Shown here: positions 52,201 to 56,745 of the stretch, piece by piece
Numbering within the stretch: position 1 is the first letter of the stretch
Layout of the letters: the number at the start of each line of letters is the position of its first letter
Assembly (NCBI RefSeq): GCF_964355755.1
Contig: NC_092677.1
Location: 19,502,101-19,566,100, forward strand
Origin: Antedon mediterranea
Lineage: Eukaryota; Echinodermata; Crinoidea; Comatulida; Antedonidae
Direction: 5' to 3'
Length of the DNA stretch: 64,000 nt
Program-made: the position numbers and the translations under genes
The notes under the pieces: model-generated
Seen by the model: the letters and a program-made list of their open reading frames with translations, nothing else
What the model was told of the DNA's origin: nothing
Databases searched by the model: none

Positions 52201-55200
52201 CCTATAGTAAAAGGCCTGGTAGTATCAATTCGCATAGGGTCTACTACACTAGCTAGCTCAATTTTAACTGGGCCGGATCGGCTAGGCTCTAGGCTAGGCC
52301 TCCTTCCTACTACCGCCCGGTCTACTTGCTTGATGCAGTATCCGCTTTTTTGGAGAGTAAACTAGGCCTACTTATTAGACGATCGGGACACCATACGTGC
52401 GGACGGCGATCGGACCTTGTTTTGCCTCAATATTTACTGCCGATTTTTGTAGAACGTTTTAGGTTTAGATTGTTTAGAAGTTTGGTTGATAGGATGGGTT
52501 TGGAATCCACTGAGTTTTGTTATTGATGGGCCAATCGTTTAGTAATAGGCTAGCTAGGCCCATGAATGATGGCCCCAATCAATGTTTTAACGTAGCCATC
52601 GTGGCATGGAATCCCTAGTCAGAAATGGCTCTCACCCCGGCATGAATAAAATGATTTAGGCTAGGCCTAGCCTAGTACGTGAAGCCGATATACGATCTGT
52701 ACTATTAATTCGAAGTATAAAAATATTATAATTTATGACTCCGTAATCTGTACTAAATTTTGTATTTCATTAAATGTCAAATAAATATATGCTACTACTG
52801 TTATTATTACACTTTAGGCCTAGCTTAGCAAATCTACAAAAAATGTATTTAACAATGATCGGGTGGTCGTCGTTTGACAGAGGAGAGAGAACACAACGTA
52901 CAAGCTTGACGTCGCGAGTTTGGAATCCACTGATGACGTGATTTTGTGAATATCTCATGAATATTAATGAGCTTCCCTAAGCTGCTGAAAAACAGATTTT
53001 CCATGAATTTACCCTAAAATGTATATGAAATTTAATTTTTTTAATTTCTTGTTATTACTTCTTCATTCTGACATGTCTATATTGTTATAATATTTTTTAT
53101 TTAATAAATAAACGATATTTAAAAGCAATTTTAAACCCAGAATCCCCCTTTAATCACATTCATTTGTCTATTGAAAGTTGACATTGTCAAGACAAGTTGA
53201 AGTAAAAATCCTTTGTGTCATAGTTCATCGTATTTAGAAGATCTCGCTTCTACGTGTTCATACTTCTTAAAAATGTTAATATATTGTTACTCAGATAATT
53301 ATTTTCCAAAATTGTTATCTTTATGTTTCATTTTGATAATCGTCAAGTTAAAAATTGGAATATAAATGCGTCCCGTAATTTTCTATGCTACATTGTATCA
53401 GTTTAGTCAGCGAAAACTGCACTACAGTATGACACAAAACAGGCACAATTCAGCACAGCACAGCACTACAGTATGACACAAAACAGGCACAATTCAGCAC
53501 AGCACAGCACTACAGTATGACACAAAACAGGCACAATTCAGCACAGCACAGCACTACAGTATGACACAAAACAGGCACAATTCAGCACAGCACAGCACTA
53601 CAGTATGACACAAAACAGGCACAATTCAGCACAGCACAGCACTACAGTATGACACAAAACAGGCACAATTCAGCACAGCACAGCACTACAGTATGACACA
53701 AAACAGGCACAATTCAGCACAGCACAGCACTACAGTATGACACAAAACAGGCACAATTCAGCACAGCACAGCACACATATTTACTTCAGGTCATTAGATG
53801 GCATAAATAAATGTTGTAGTTTTTGTATTTTTCCAAGTGAACATTTGGTCACATCAAACTATATATTTAACAGATAATGATTCATTCATTTTGTTTCAGA
53901 TTGCTTCGGTTGCAATGTCGAGGATTAGTTTGTATGCAGAATTTGGTAACAGCAGTGGAGCTGGAAGTACTTGGTGGTCCTCCAGCCCTCATTGTAGTCT
54001 GGGAGAAACTCTTAGCATTAGCATTATCAGATCAAGGTAAGTGCAAGTTCCTAAAGGTTTGAAATATAATTGGTGAGCTAAGCCCTGTTATGTCTGGCAA
54101 TTTCTGATTTATTAAACACTTGAATTGAAATCAACTGTAATTAAGCTAGGTAGGTAGATAGGTTGGAGTAGTGGCATAATACTATTACTAGCTATAACTA
54201 GTTCTCTTTAACATACTTGAAACGTTGTCATTGTATGTGTATGACCATAAACAATTGTAAAGGTAGTGAATTATGTTTAATTTGATCCCCATTGTGTTTC
54301 TCTTCATTTTTAACTCATGAATCATGCTCCTGCAAAGTTTTGTGTTTTGAATGGGGGAAACATAAACTAGTAGTTCAGCCTTCCCTGGGAATTAGAAGGA
54401 TGACATCACACACTGCTACCAATGGCTAGCCCTAGTGCATCATCAACTTAAAATGTTACAAAACTTTGGATCATCAGCAGATTTTAGATCAAAAACATTT
54501 TTCTATTTATACAGTGATTGAAGCTCATTGTTTTCCTTGTTTAGTAGAGCTTTTTGTTCATGTTGTTGCTTCTCAAATATTGTTCACCTAGATTTAAAAT
54601 ATTATTATTACTTTTTTCATTATTTGTATTAGTGCCATCAGGAGAAGAGTTTTTGGAAGCCTTGACTGGTGCTTTAAGATCCGTCATACAAAAAATGAGC
54701 ACAATAAAGCAGGCACCAAAGGTACGTTATTTAATTTTATTAGCTTGATTTTAATTAATTAATTTGATATTAAGTAGATACCTTCCAGAGAGCGGGTTTT
54801 AAATGTAGCGTTAAACACCATTTATCAGGTTCATACTTGCCTTATATCCTGAGGATTAATTTACCTTAGTTTTTAGCTTGATCAGAGAAATTTAAAAATT
54901 GAGATTTGACATTGATAACCTAACGAATGCAAAGTAGTTCTTTCTTATACCAAGATGCACCTGCCCATTAATTTGAAGGCTTCACCGAAGTTCCAGCCTG
55001 ATCAAAGCAATTTTGAAATTACACCTCAACCTTTGACATCACATGACCTTGGTTGGCATCCTCCTTGATATCAGATTCATACTCACCCTATCCTCAGTAT
55101 TGTTTTTCCTAAGTTTCAGCTCAATCGGGGCAATTAAAAAATAATTGAGATTTTGTGAACACTGCATGAATTGAACACTGCATAGAAATATCGAGTCATT

Positions 55201-56345
55201 TTTGCAATTGAATTTTGTTCTACATACATTTTATGATAAATTCTATTCAATTCTCTAATTTGCCATCAGTATTTGCTTTTGTAACATTGCAGGGTTTGAC
55301 TCAACACCATGTTTCACAATTATGCAACCTTGGAAAGAGTTCAGCTTGCGAGGGCATTCGTGTCAATATCTTAGGTATGCTGGGAAGTATTGGCAGCCTT
55401 TTAGCATTTGAGGAAACAGCAGAGCAAACAGTAGCAGTAAGTATATACATATAGTATTACTTGCCTATAGATAAAATAAAAAATAAAAATATATTGTAAA
55501 ACAGTCCTGAATGTAGTCACAATCTTGTGAATCCCGTTGCATGTTTTGAGAGTAGTAGTGGTTGGAATACATGGAATATATACGAATGTTTGTAGTAATG
55601 TATAGCTATTGTAAAAAAACACTGATTAATTTCTGTTCATGGAATTAATTAACAGGCAATAGGTATTCAGCTTATAGACATAGCAACTAAAGACCCTAGT
55701 GTGTGGGTGATTGCCGAGGCATTAGATGCAATCTTCGATACATTTGGAGATGGAAAGACAGCGGATATTGTTGCAGAAAATATAAATCTTGTTGCTAAGT
55801 TAAAAAACATGCTACCTCAACTAAAATCAAAGGTAATGTTCTTGTAAAACAGTTAAAATTGTCAAGTTCAAATTTCTGTTATACCTGTATATATGTAATA
55901 ATAAATAATAAAAAAATAACACTAAAAAAGGAACGACATATTAGTTCCATCATGAGGTCATTTTCAAGCTCAATTATGGAATTGAAACATTATTCCTTTT
56001 TTGGAGTGTATAGTAAGCATACTCTAATTCACAATAATAATCAATAATGATATTCAAATTGATCGATTAATGCTCAAACTGGTTTGGAAAAACTATTGCA
56101 GTGTATCGTGGTGGTTGAATGACATTTTTCTTGAATATGATTGAGTGATTCCAACATCATGATCAGGCGTCACTTTTAGAAACTCCATTTATAATTTGTA
56201 TAATAATTGTCTATATTTTACATGACTTTATTATTGTTTTCAGTTGCGACAGAATAAGAGCAATTTAGGTGACCGTCTTCCAATTGTACATAATGCCAAA
56301 ACAAATCTCATCAGGTTCATCAAATACAAAGAAAAACAGCAATGA
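13865..56345 (+). CDS. HEATR3: HEAT repeat-containing protein 3 (symportin-1/Syo1 homologue), 16 exons, first exon missing
   Basis: Sixteen GT-AG exons join in a consistent phase to 1,818 nt (605 codons plus stop), against about 680 residues in vertebrate HEATR3. About 50-75 N-terminal residues, which in Syo1 carry the import signal, are not in the window. The protein begins with ARM-type repeats (exons at 13865-35906), passes through a short acidic linker (39852-48353) and ends with HEAT repeats (49537-56345). Characteristic stretches are ACGCSSIANLV, LGPLLLDKN, DDVMTPLIALLQQ, HTITEDN, SQQTALEII, LCLSSEIHNAL, AEALDAIFD and TNLIRFI. Family knowledge: Syo1/HEATR3 is a cytosolic-to-nuclear carrier that co-imports uL18 (RPL5) and uL5 (RPL11) and supports 5S RNP assembly. 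Introns range from 219 bp to 18.7 kb and host most of the transposons here. No in-frame stop or frameshift, so the gene looks functional. Confidence 0.94.
14129..14500. mobile_element. Partial MULE-like element related to 7811-9838, inverted
   Basis: It starts with the same 13-bp terminus aggtatcccaatg (14129-14141). The stretch 14365-14490 is homologous to the reverse complement of about 9480-9605 (shared tttccgcgcg, ttttcaaaacacga, tgttatcaggcttt). No matching right terminus is found downstream, so this copy is truncated or strongly diverged. Its true extent may exceed the coordinates given. Confidence 0.65.
14501..16320. other. Intronic AT-rich DNA, no feature recognised
   Basis: Part of HEATR3 intron 1 of the visible set. 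Apart from local 'ggcctaggcctac' runs near 15640-15685 and an acaacgcgttgtaac palindrome near 15573-15588, I see no gene or element boundary. Confidence 0.4.
16321..17440. repeat. Repeated gtccgttag...cgtttaacggac motif region
   Basis: A block 'ctatcgtccgttag.tc.gcgtttaacggacacaaa' followed by tgtggaat(a/g)atgctact occurs near 16350-16420 and 17350-17420. A diverged form lies at 24468-24530. Each contains an imperfect palindrome, cgttag...ctaacg-like. Probably termini or fragments of one repeat family. No gene. Confidence 0.55.
17188..17349. repeat. Foldback (hairpin) element
   Basis: Nearly perfect inverted arms of about 70 bp: acaaataatgaatg...gaaaggttatatcaac at the left, matched by gttgatataacctttcatca...cattcattatttgt at the right. 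The loop is about 15-20 bp around cggctttgcctcg. A MITE-type hairpin. No coding potential. Confidence 0.85.
17444..17766. repeat. Dispersed repeat, copy B
   Basis: Second copy of the block at 6506-7227, shortened by internal deletions. Same order of gagagagaaaggggtcggtg, aagcttcagaaatc, aatctgatgaata and ccaccctcaacc. Confidence 0.65.
17767..18232. other. No gene seen
   Basis: Intronic DNA between a dispersed repeat and a DNA element. It contains one CRE octamer at 17822-17829 and a T-run at 18029-18038. Nothing else recognised. Confidence 0.4.
18528..20773. promoter_or_regulatory. Seven TGACGTCA (CRE consensus) octamers in the element arms
   Basis: Exact octamers at 18528-18535, 18547-18554, 18876-18883, 20417-20424, 20436-20443, 20747-20754 and 20766-20773. 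They lie at equivalent positions of the repeated arm units. TGACGTCA is the palindromic CREB/ATF site. Whether anything binds here is not known. Confidence 0.6.
20897..24185. mobile_element. TA-flanked DNA element, copy 2
   Basis: Same termini as 7752-12125, flanked by TA at 20895-20896 and 24186-24187. The uninterrupted counterpart of the target is present in the left arm of the host element (reverse complement near 18400-18420, with the junction aaaatagcaaatgg). This demonstrates a dinucleotide TA duplication. It is interrupted by a 2.46-kb element at 21066-23521. No transposase ORF. Confidence 0.87.
21066..23521. mobile_element. Third-level nested element with gagtcytttcacrgtaaacc termini
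   Basis: Inverted ends: atgagtcttttcacagtaaa at the left, and the reverse complement of atgagtcctttcacggtaaa at the right. Copy 1 of the host element has the uninterrupted gttatctacaacgg near 9950-9965. The simplest reading is therefore an AT duplication (21064-21065, 23522-23523), although the ATAT context leaves some ambiguity. Inside are an A-run (22027-22056), C-rich stretches and at least six copies of a motif near acggrcgtaacattgacata (21267, 21629, 22551 inverted, 22742, 22913, 23106 inverted). Two CRE octamers lie at 22281 and 22316. No credible ORF. Confidence 0.8.
24350..25446. other. Intronic DNA, no gene recognised
   Basis: Contains a diverged copy of the gtccgtta...cgtttaacggac motif at 24468-24535. 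A 103-codon open frame at 25262-25573 partly overlaps the foldback that follows and shows no motif. Confidence 0.4.
25447..25652. repeat. Foldback MITE adjacent to a LINE
   Basis: Arms aaaggtactatatcattgct...gtgtgtggttg and the inverted caaccacacac...agcaatgatatatgacctt pair over about 95 bp, with mismatches. The loop is about 15-20 bp near ttgttatattgc. No ORF. Confidence 0.75.
25655..27005 (+). pseudogene. LINE ORF2, part 1: endonuclease and linker
   Basis: The AP-endonuclease-like part shows RSGGGVCFFVKE, VVGSIYRPPS, VIVLGDFNIN and ISDHSLTFC, the usual order in LINE endonucleases. A one-base change near 26195-26203 shifts the frame between TSTVLDIIICNHSQKICN and SGVIHVGISDHSL. The linker runs to LNPSKSVGLDQIP, the start of the RT domain, where the 27006-29758 element is inserted. 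Because of the frameshift and insertion it cannot make a protein. Confidence 0.9.
27735..28063 (+). pseudogene. Transposase-like remnant, part 1
   Basis: In frame from TDAFLKVVIPYLKSKLP to MFDYCV. It contains HYFTDGCGGQYKNKYNFINL, EDFGLDAEGNFFATSHGK and SACDGIGGTVKRL. This pattern is common in uncharacterised invertebrate proteins linked to transposons. The aspartate in FTDG and the HGKxxCDGxGG motif may belong to a DDE-type core (inference). The N-terminal part is absent and the frame runs into a SINE after FDYCV. Confidence 0.75.
28045..28408 (-). mobile_element. tRNA-derived SINE inside the transposase remnant
   Basis: On the minus strand, box A TGGCCGAGCGG (28382-28392) and box B GGTTCGAGGCC (28317-28327) resemble a class II (Leu/Ser) tRNA. 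GCGAGTC and GACTCGC can pair as an acceptor stem. A T-rich run at 28050-28070 on the plus strand is the A-rich tail. The insert separates FDYCV from DIPGINFFHV, which are contiguous in related proteins. The lack of a recognisable anticodon arm argues against a working tRNA. Confidence 0.75.
28407..28901 (+). pseudogene. Transposase-like remnant, part 2
   Basis: Continues part 1 after the SINE: DIPGINFFHVGIDEVSTVEK, TIKGTLQYHRFV and a C-terminal domain ending at WPSKEDCCWIPESNVHCIIA and a stop near 28901. The open frame is 164 codons. With part 1 it gives about 270 residues of an originally longer protein. Confidence 0.7.
29763..31242 (+). pseudogene. LINE ORF2, part 2: reverse transcriptase
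   Basis: Follows the inserted DNA element with PAKFLRDGAP and then RT motifs in order: NNYRPISILSSVSKILEKVV, HQSGFRRSFSTDTCL, VLLDVQKAFDSVNHDIL, GVPQGSLLGPLLFLIYVNDL, YADDCAIFY (catalytic YADD) and the C-terminal tail LPINIKESQTVCCFKSKVKK. It is open for 493 codons to the stop at 31240-31242. The pattern fits the Jockey/CR1/L2 group, and the (tcaaa)n 3' tail fits too. Good frame preservation points to recent insertion. Confidence 0.92.
31491..32751. other. AT-rich low-complexity intron, no gene
   Basis: Between the LINE and the next HEATR3 exon. T-runs near 32073-32118 and aaataaataaataaat-type runs near 32154 and 32504. No element boundary recognised. Confidence 0.45.
32752..32839 (+). CDS. 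HEATR3: HEATR3 exon 2 of the visible set
   Basis: Acceptor ttctacag, donor cag|gtgaat. 88 nt. The first base completes Arg, then NMSVAGDHEICDRMIRDD and VMTPLIALLQQ. Ends in phase 0. Confidence 0.94.
33198..33298 (+). CDS. HEATR3: HEATR3 exon 3 of the visible set
   Basis: Acceptor ttaaatatag, donor ctg|gtatgt. 101 nt. Encodes YSKELPDVVLSSNNHKDS, then SILEQALHLLWNL, the part matching VLWNI in vertebrate HEATR3. Ends with two bases of Cys. Confidence 0.9.
33646..33755 (+). CDS. HEATR3: HEATR3 exon 4 of the visible set
   Basis: Acceptor gttttacag, donor cag|gttaga. 110 nt. Encodes ESCNTAVCIFNKAEILPLVV and CFKAESLNMALAITA, an ARM repeat. Ends with the first base of Ala. Confidence 0.93.
33845..34060 (+). 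pseudogene. Old LINE reverse-transcriptase fragment in an intron
   Basis: The frame ..GYRSQ..NVNKSISDLTEKL..VAFDNPVNHKLLIAKLKEIGI resembles RT motif A of LINEs (the usual FDxVNHxLL). The remainder of the RT is not present. It is in HEATR3 intron 4 of the visible set, and 3' of it I see only AT-rich DNA. Confidence 0.6.
34872..35015 (+). CDS. HEATR3: HEATR3 exon 5 of the visible set
   Basis: Acceptor atttgcacag, donor gcag|gtacag. 144 nt, phase 1 to 1. Encodes QCLHTITEDNEPIATD, MLGVFEKALMSQGDHVQHC and LLRTLTA. The ITEDN string matches VTEDN of vertebrate HEATR3. Confidence 0.94.
35235..35346. repeat. Repeated gacgattcggcccagg motif
   Basis: Four to five degenerate units of about 20-25 bp with the core 'gac(g/a)attcggccc(a)gg'. 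A second cluster at 36021-36080 lies on the other side of the next exon, so the two are separate copies rather than ends of one insert. Family unknown. Confidence 0.6.
35761..35906 (+). CDS. HEATR3: HEATR3 exon 6 of the visible set
   Basis: Acceptor atttctttag, donor aat|gtaata. 146 nt, ends in phase 0. Encodes GILCNLKSSLPTSSQGQT, QALVKVLAQTLEVNPTT and a helix ending SHFEEN. Corresponds to the GTIWNLK... segment of the vertebrate protein. Confidence 0.92.
36021..36080. repeat. Second cluster of the gattcggccc motif
   Basis: Units gattcagggatgattcgg, gacgattcggcccgggac and tattcggcccac. Same family as 35235-35346. Confidence 0.55.
36410..39292. mobile_element. DNA element with cgtatacg-rich ends, TA-flanked
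   Basis: The left end ccctttgcaaaaaaaccgta (36410 on) and the inverted right end ending gcaaaggg at 39292 match over about 25 bp. TA lies outside each (36408-36409, 39293-39294). The end regions 36425-36610 and 39085-39275 are packed with the palindrome cgtatacg and variants (tcgtatatg, atccgtatac). The middle has no convincing ORF; open frames at 36690-36935 (minus) and 37560-37742 (plus) show no motif. Sits in the 3.9-kb HEATR3 intron. Superfamily undetermined; TA duplication would fit Tc1/mariner-like. Confidence 0.75.
39852..39917 (+). CDS. HEATR3: HEATR3 exon 7 of the visible set
   Basis: Acceptor ccattttctag, donor gag|gtacaa. 66 nt, phase 0 to 0. Encodes CINGVSTNGENSNDESISVD then RE, the polar start of the linker between the two repeat halves. 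Low similarity but position, phase and the NG-acidic pattern (NTNGDD in the vertebrate protein) agree. Confidence 0.8.
40150..41310 (+). pseudogene. Decayed LINE reverse transcriptase
   Basis: Pieces in order, with frameshifts and stops between them: HLERNNILSKHQHGSF (40208 on), LLEFFQDIHNAFDEGDPVDI, PHEKLKAKV, GSVLGPVLFLIFINDLPN (about 40490-40540), LADDANYIAA (about 40560-40590), RDLGITVTTDIKFKIHVNKQ (about 40710-40775) and a C-terminal stretch near 40940-41010 (NLNEEHLAKLRLTTLKR). This is the order of a CR1/L2-like RT. Much older than the LINEs at 25653 and 41560. Confidence 0.8.
41609..42640 (-). pseudogene. RTE LINE: reverse transcriptase, C-terminal part
   Basis: 342 codons. GRGVRQGCVMSPDLFNYYSE, RYADDTVLLAESAEDLQRLL (catalytic YADD), FNYLGSKITDDARC, PVLMYGSEAWSI, WFLRRMMRIPWTDRVSNEDV and KIEGRRSRGRKRVTWL. 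The set corresponds closely to BovB-type proteins. Joined upstream to the next piece by a frameshift near 42606-42637. Confidence 0.93.
42606..42982 (-). pseudogene. RTE LINE: reverse transcriptase, N-terminal part
   Basis: INKIYEDGSFPEDLSKSIFI, ALPKKPGAVECEKHRTISLM and CFIDYTKAFDKVRHEQL, containing RT motif A aspartate. Preceded by the SINE insertion. Without the SINE the codons run EKLTEV to INKIYEDG. Confidence 0.92.
42983..43219 (-). mobile_element. tRNA-derived SINE inserted in the RTE LINE
   Basis: On the minus strand, box A TAGCTTGGTGG (plus 43202-43212) and box B GGGTTCAATCC (plus 43159-43169) lie about 32 bp apart. A body contains aactccactccctaag. The tail is A-rich (plus-strand T-run 42980-43005). 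acttc flanks both sides (left ends about 42978, right about 43223-43227), consistent with a short target duplication. The same family as 45469-45660. Confidence 0.85.
43210..44105 (-). pseudogene. RTE LINE: endonuclease end and linker
   Basis: NQIDYIAVNSRCKRAV, TYSGADCGSDHIPVVCTLQS (the SDH motif of the AP endonuclease) and a lysine/glutamate-rich linker ending KNKAAEPDGVVIEM and EKLTEV, where the SINE interrupts. Upstream frameshifts near 44080-44300 separate it from the N-terminal piece. Bases 44105-44299 still encode GDLNAKVGHGQDGNTVGEHG in another frame. Confidence 0.9.
44299..44844 (-). pseudogene. RTE LINE: endonuclease N-terminal part
   Basis: RSTIRIGTWNVRTLYQDGKL, ILGINETHWTNNGEF and a GVGLLLDG stretch. 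These are the TWNVRT and ETHW motifs of LINE AP-endonucleases. Upstream codons (NGVKGVHPSYEGGSSPSR) may be untranslated 5' sequence. Ends in a frameshift after ISIIV. Confidence 0.9.
45469..45660 (+). mobile_element. tRNA-derived SINE, second copy of the family
   Basis: Box A TGGCTTGGTGG (45482-45492), the body motif aactccactcccaaagact and a degenerate box B. Plus-strand orientation. More diverged than the copy at 42983-43219. Confidence 0.65.
45661..46058. other. Intronic DNA, nothing recognised
   Basis: AT-rich sequence between a SINE and a MITE. No exon or repeat boundary seen. Confidence 0.4.
46059..46557. mobile_element. MITE with gggaggtttcgcaa termini, TTA duplication
   Basis: Inverted ends 'gggaggtttcgcaa' and 'ttgcgaaacctccc' with TTA on both sides (46056-46058, 46558-46560). 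A 3-bp TTA duplication suggests a PIF/Harbinger-type family. Related copy in opposite orientation at 60693-61053. No ORF. 499 bp. Confidence 0.85.
46607..46697 (+). CDS. HEATR3: HEATR3 exon 8 of the visible set
   Basis: Acceptor ttttcccatag, donor gaag|gtaatt. 91 nt, phase 0 to 1. Encodes PSNKKVEDLKSLILS, QQTALEIISNLSCFE. The QTALEII string is shared with vertebrate HEATR3. Confidence 0.93.
46911..47826. mobile_element. MITE-like element with acgcccgtattcttaaaccg termini
   Basis: Inverted ends acgcccgtattcttaaaccg (46911 on) and the reverse complement ending at 47826 extend about 37 bp. Inside the left end are three to four short cgtagttcga-type units. No ORF. Target duplication not clear. 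Lies in HEATR3 intron 8 of the visible set. 916 bp. Confidence 0.8.
48250..48353 (+). CDS. HEATR3: HEATR3 exon 9 of the visible set (acidic linker)
   Basis: Acceptor ttgtccatag, donor atg|gtacat. 104 nt, phase 1 to 0. Encodes DESDDWADMDCSGSSSSEDG then LDDEVDVMDEEPVMM: about half of the residues are Asp, Glu or Ser. Matches the DDEWEELSSSDES loop of vertebrate HEATR3. An acidic loop is also reported for the fungal homologue. Confidence 0.92.
48354..49536. other. HEATR3 intron, nothing recognised
   Basis: AT-rich DNA with no repeats shared elsewhere in the window and no open frame with motifs. Confidence 0.4.
49537..49599 (+). CDS. HEATR3: HEATR3 exon 10 of the visible set
   Basis: Acceptor cttatttatag, donor aag|gtaatt. 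63 nt, phase 0 to 0. Encodes SPLCLSSEIHNALVAQNIPV plus K, matching FSPLCLSHEVHTALTN of the vertebrate protein. Confidence 0.94.
50237..50703. repeat. Foldback/MITE with about 150-bp arms
   Basis: The left arm (tattttctgtacatatatat ... gttaaagctttataaaacc-like) pairs with the right arm 50571-50703 (gttttatagctttgttaaag ... tatatttacagaaaatatt). The centre is 50395-50570. A partial repeat of the left arm boundary (aaagctataaaacctacgct) also occurs at 50206. No ORF. In HEATR3 intron 10 of the visible set. Confidence 0.75.
50869..50951 (+). CDS. HEATR3: HEATR3 exon 11 of the visible set
   Basis: Acceptor cattacag, donor agg|gtgagt. 83 nt, phase 0 to 2. Encodes VLAKLNFHEKSLLGQINSST then KYTFLAS plus two bases of Gly. 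Weakly conserved region. Phase and position support it. Confidence 0.85.
51526..53149. mobile_element. TTAA-flanked element (piggyBac-like, non-autonomous)
   Basis: The ends agggggg..gggtttaaaat (51526 on) and the inverted copy ending ccccct at 53149 match at 19 of 22 positions. TTAA lies on both sides (51522-51525, 53150-53153). No transposase ORF. Sits in HEATR3 intron 11 of the visible set. Confidence 0.75.
53420..53771. repeat. Minisatellite, 44-bp unit, eight copies
   Basis: Units begin at 53420, 53464, 53508, 53552, 53596, 53640, 53684 and 53728 with cactacagtatgacacaaaa and end cacagcacag. I see no differences among the copies, which indicates recent expansion or homogenisation. Within an intron about 130 bp before the next HEATR3 exon. 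Confidence 0.95.
53900..54036 (+). CDS. HEATR3: HEATR3 exon 12 of the visible set
   Basis: Acceptor ttttgtttcag, donor caag|gtaagt. 137 nt, phase 2 to 1. Encodes LLRLQCRGLVCMQNLVTAVE, LEVLGGPPALIVVWEKLL and ALALSDQ, a HEAT repeat matching the IQCRALFCLQSLVSLLD region. Other frames here are also open and give misleading ORFs. Confidence 0.93.
54633..54721 (+). CDS. HEATR3: HEATR3 exon 13 of the visible set
   Basis: Acceptor atttgtattag, donor aag|gtacgt. 89 nt, phase 1 to 0. Encodes PSGEEFLEALTGALRSVIQK and MSTIKQAPK, a HEAT helix pair. Confidence 0.93.
54800..55160. repeat. Degenerate tandem repeat in an intron
   Basis: Three imperfect units of about 120-130 bp. Each runs from a 'ttcatactc(g/a)cc.tatcct.ag' start to a 'agtttcagct.gatc.g.gcaatt' end and a 'gagattt' stretch. 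No coding potential. Confidence 0.5.
55293..55436 (+). CDS. HEATR3: HEATR3 exon 14 of the visible set
   Basis: Acceptor aacattgcag, donor gca|gtaagt. 144 nt, phase 0 to 0. Encodes GLTQHHVSQLCNLGKSSACE, GIRVNILGMLGSIGSLLAFE and ETAEQTVA. GIRVNILGMLGSIGS matches VRVNVVSILGITGS. Confidence 0.94.
55656..55832 (+). CDS. HEATR3: HEATR3 exon 15 of the visible set
   Basis: Acceptor attaacag, donor aag|gtaatg. 177 nt, phase 0 to 0. Encodes AIGIQLIDIATKDPSVWVIA, EALDAIFDTFGDGKTADIVA and KLKNMLPQLKSK. The EALDA.FD.FGDGK stretch is a signature of the family. Confidence 0.95.
56244..56345 (+). CDS. HEATR3: HEATR3 last exon
   Basis: Acceptor attgttttcag. 102 nt with the TGA stop at 56343-56345. Encodes LRQNKSNLGDRLPIVHNAKT and NLIRFIKYKEKQQ, matching the NVKMNLRRFIAYQE end of vertebrate HEATR3. 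Confidence 0.94.
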   Translation: MRQNKSNLGDRLPIVHNAKTNLIRFIKYKEKQQ

Positions 56346-56589
56346 AAATGCACAAGAATAGAAAAAAAATTGCAAGTTACCACTGAGTAAGTTCTTTGAT
56401 GATCTGAGTATTATTATTAGAAAACAAAAGTTAACATAATCTTAATTTCAAAAGTGATCTTAATTGGGAGCTGATCTTTATTTTTCTTTATTGGTTCAGT
56501 TTAACTTTCAGCCAGGCTTAGTATTTTGTACAGTTGCGAGTGGGAGAATAACCATGTTAATTGCCAGTTTCCCTTTTTTAGATCAGCAG

Positions 56590-56745
56590 AAATAGTTTTT
56601 CTGCCAGATGAGCTTGTATAGGTCTAGGAGTTTTCCTGTTAGGATACCATCTAATCCAGCTGCTTTATCATCTCATTGCATTTATGGCATCTGTAACTTC
56701 AACGATGGTTGATAAATCACCTCCATGTTCATGAGCAGAAAGCAG
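56590..56745 (-). pseudogene. LINE reverse-transcriptase fragment in the HEATR3 3' region
   Basis: The minus strand reads EHGGDLSTIVEVTDAINAMR, then after a small deletion KAAGLDGILTGKLLDLYKLI. This is the AIxxMKxxKAAGxDGI motif found at the start of LINE RT domains. A short decayed fragment; clade not determined. Confidence 0.65.

Noticed and set aside
53420-53771. CRISPR-like array
   Set aside because: Units are contiguous with no unique spacers and the DNA is eukaryotic. It is a minisatellite.
53837-54062. Two other open frames across the 53900-54036 exon
   Set aside because: Only the frame giving LQCRGLVCMQNLV matches HEATR3 and the splice phases. The others start in the intron.
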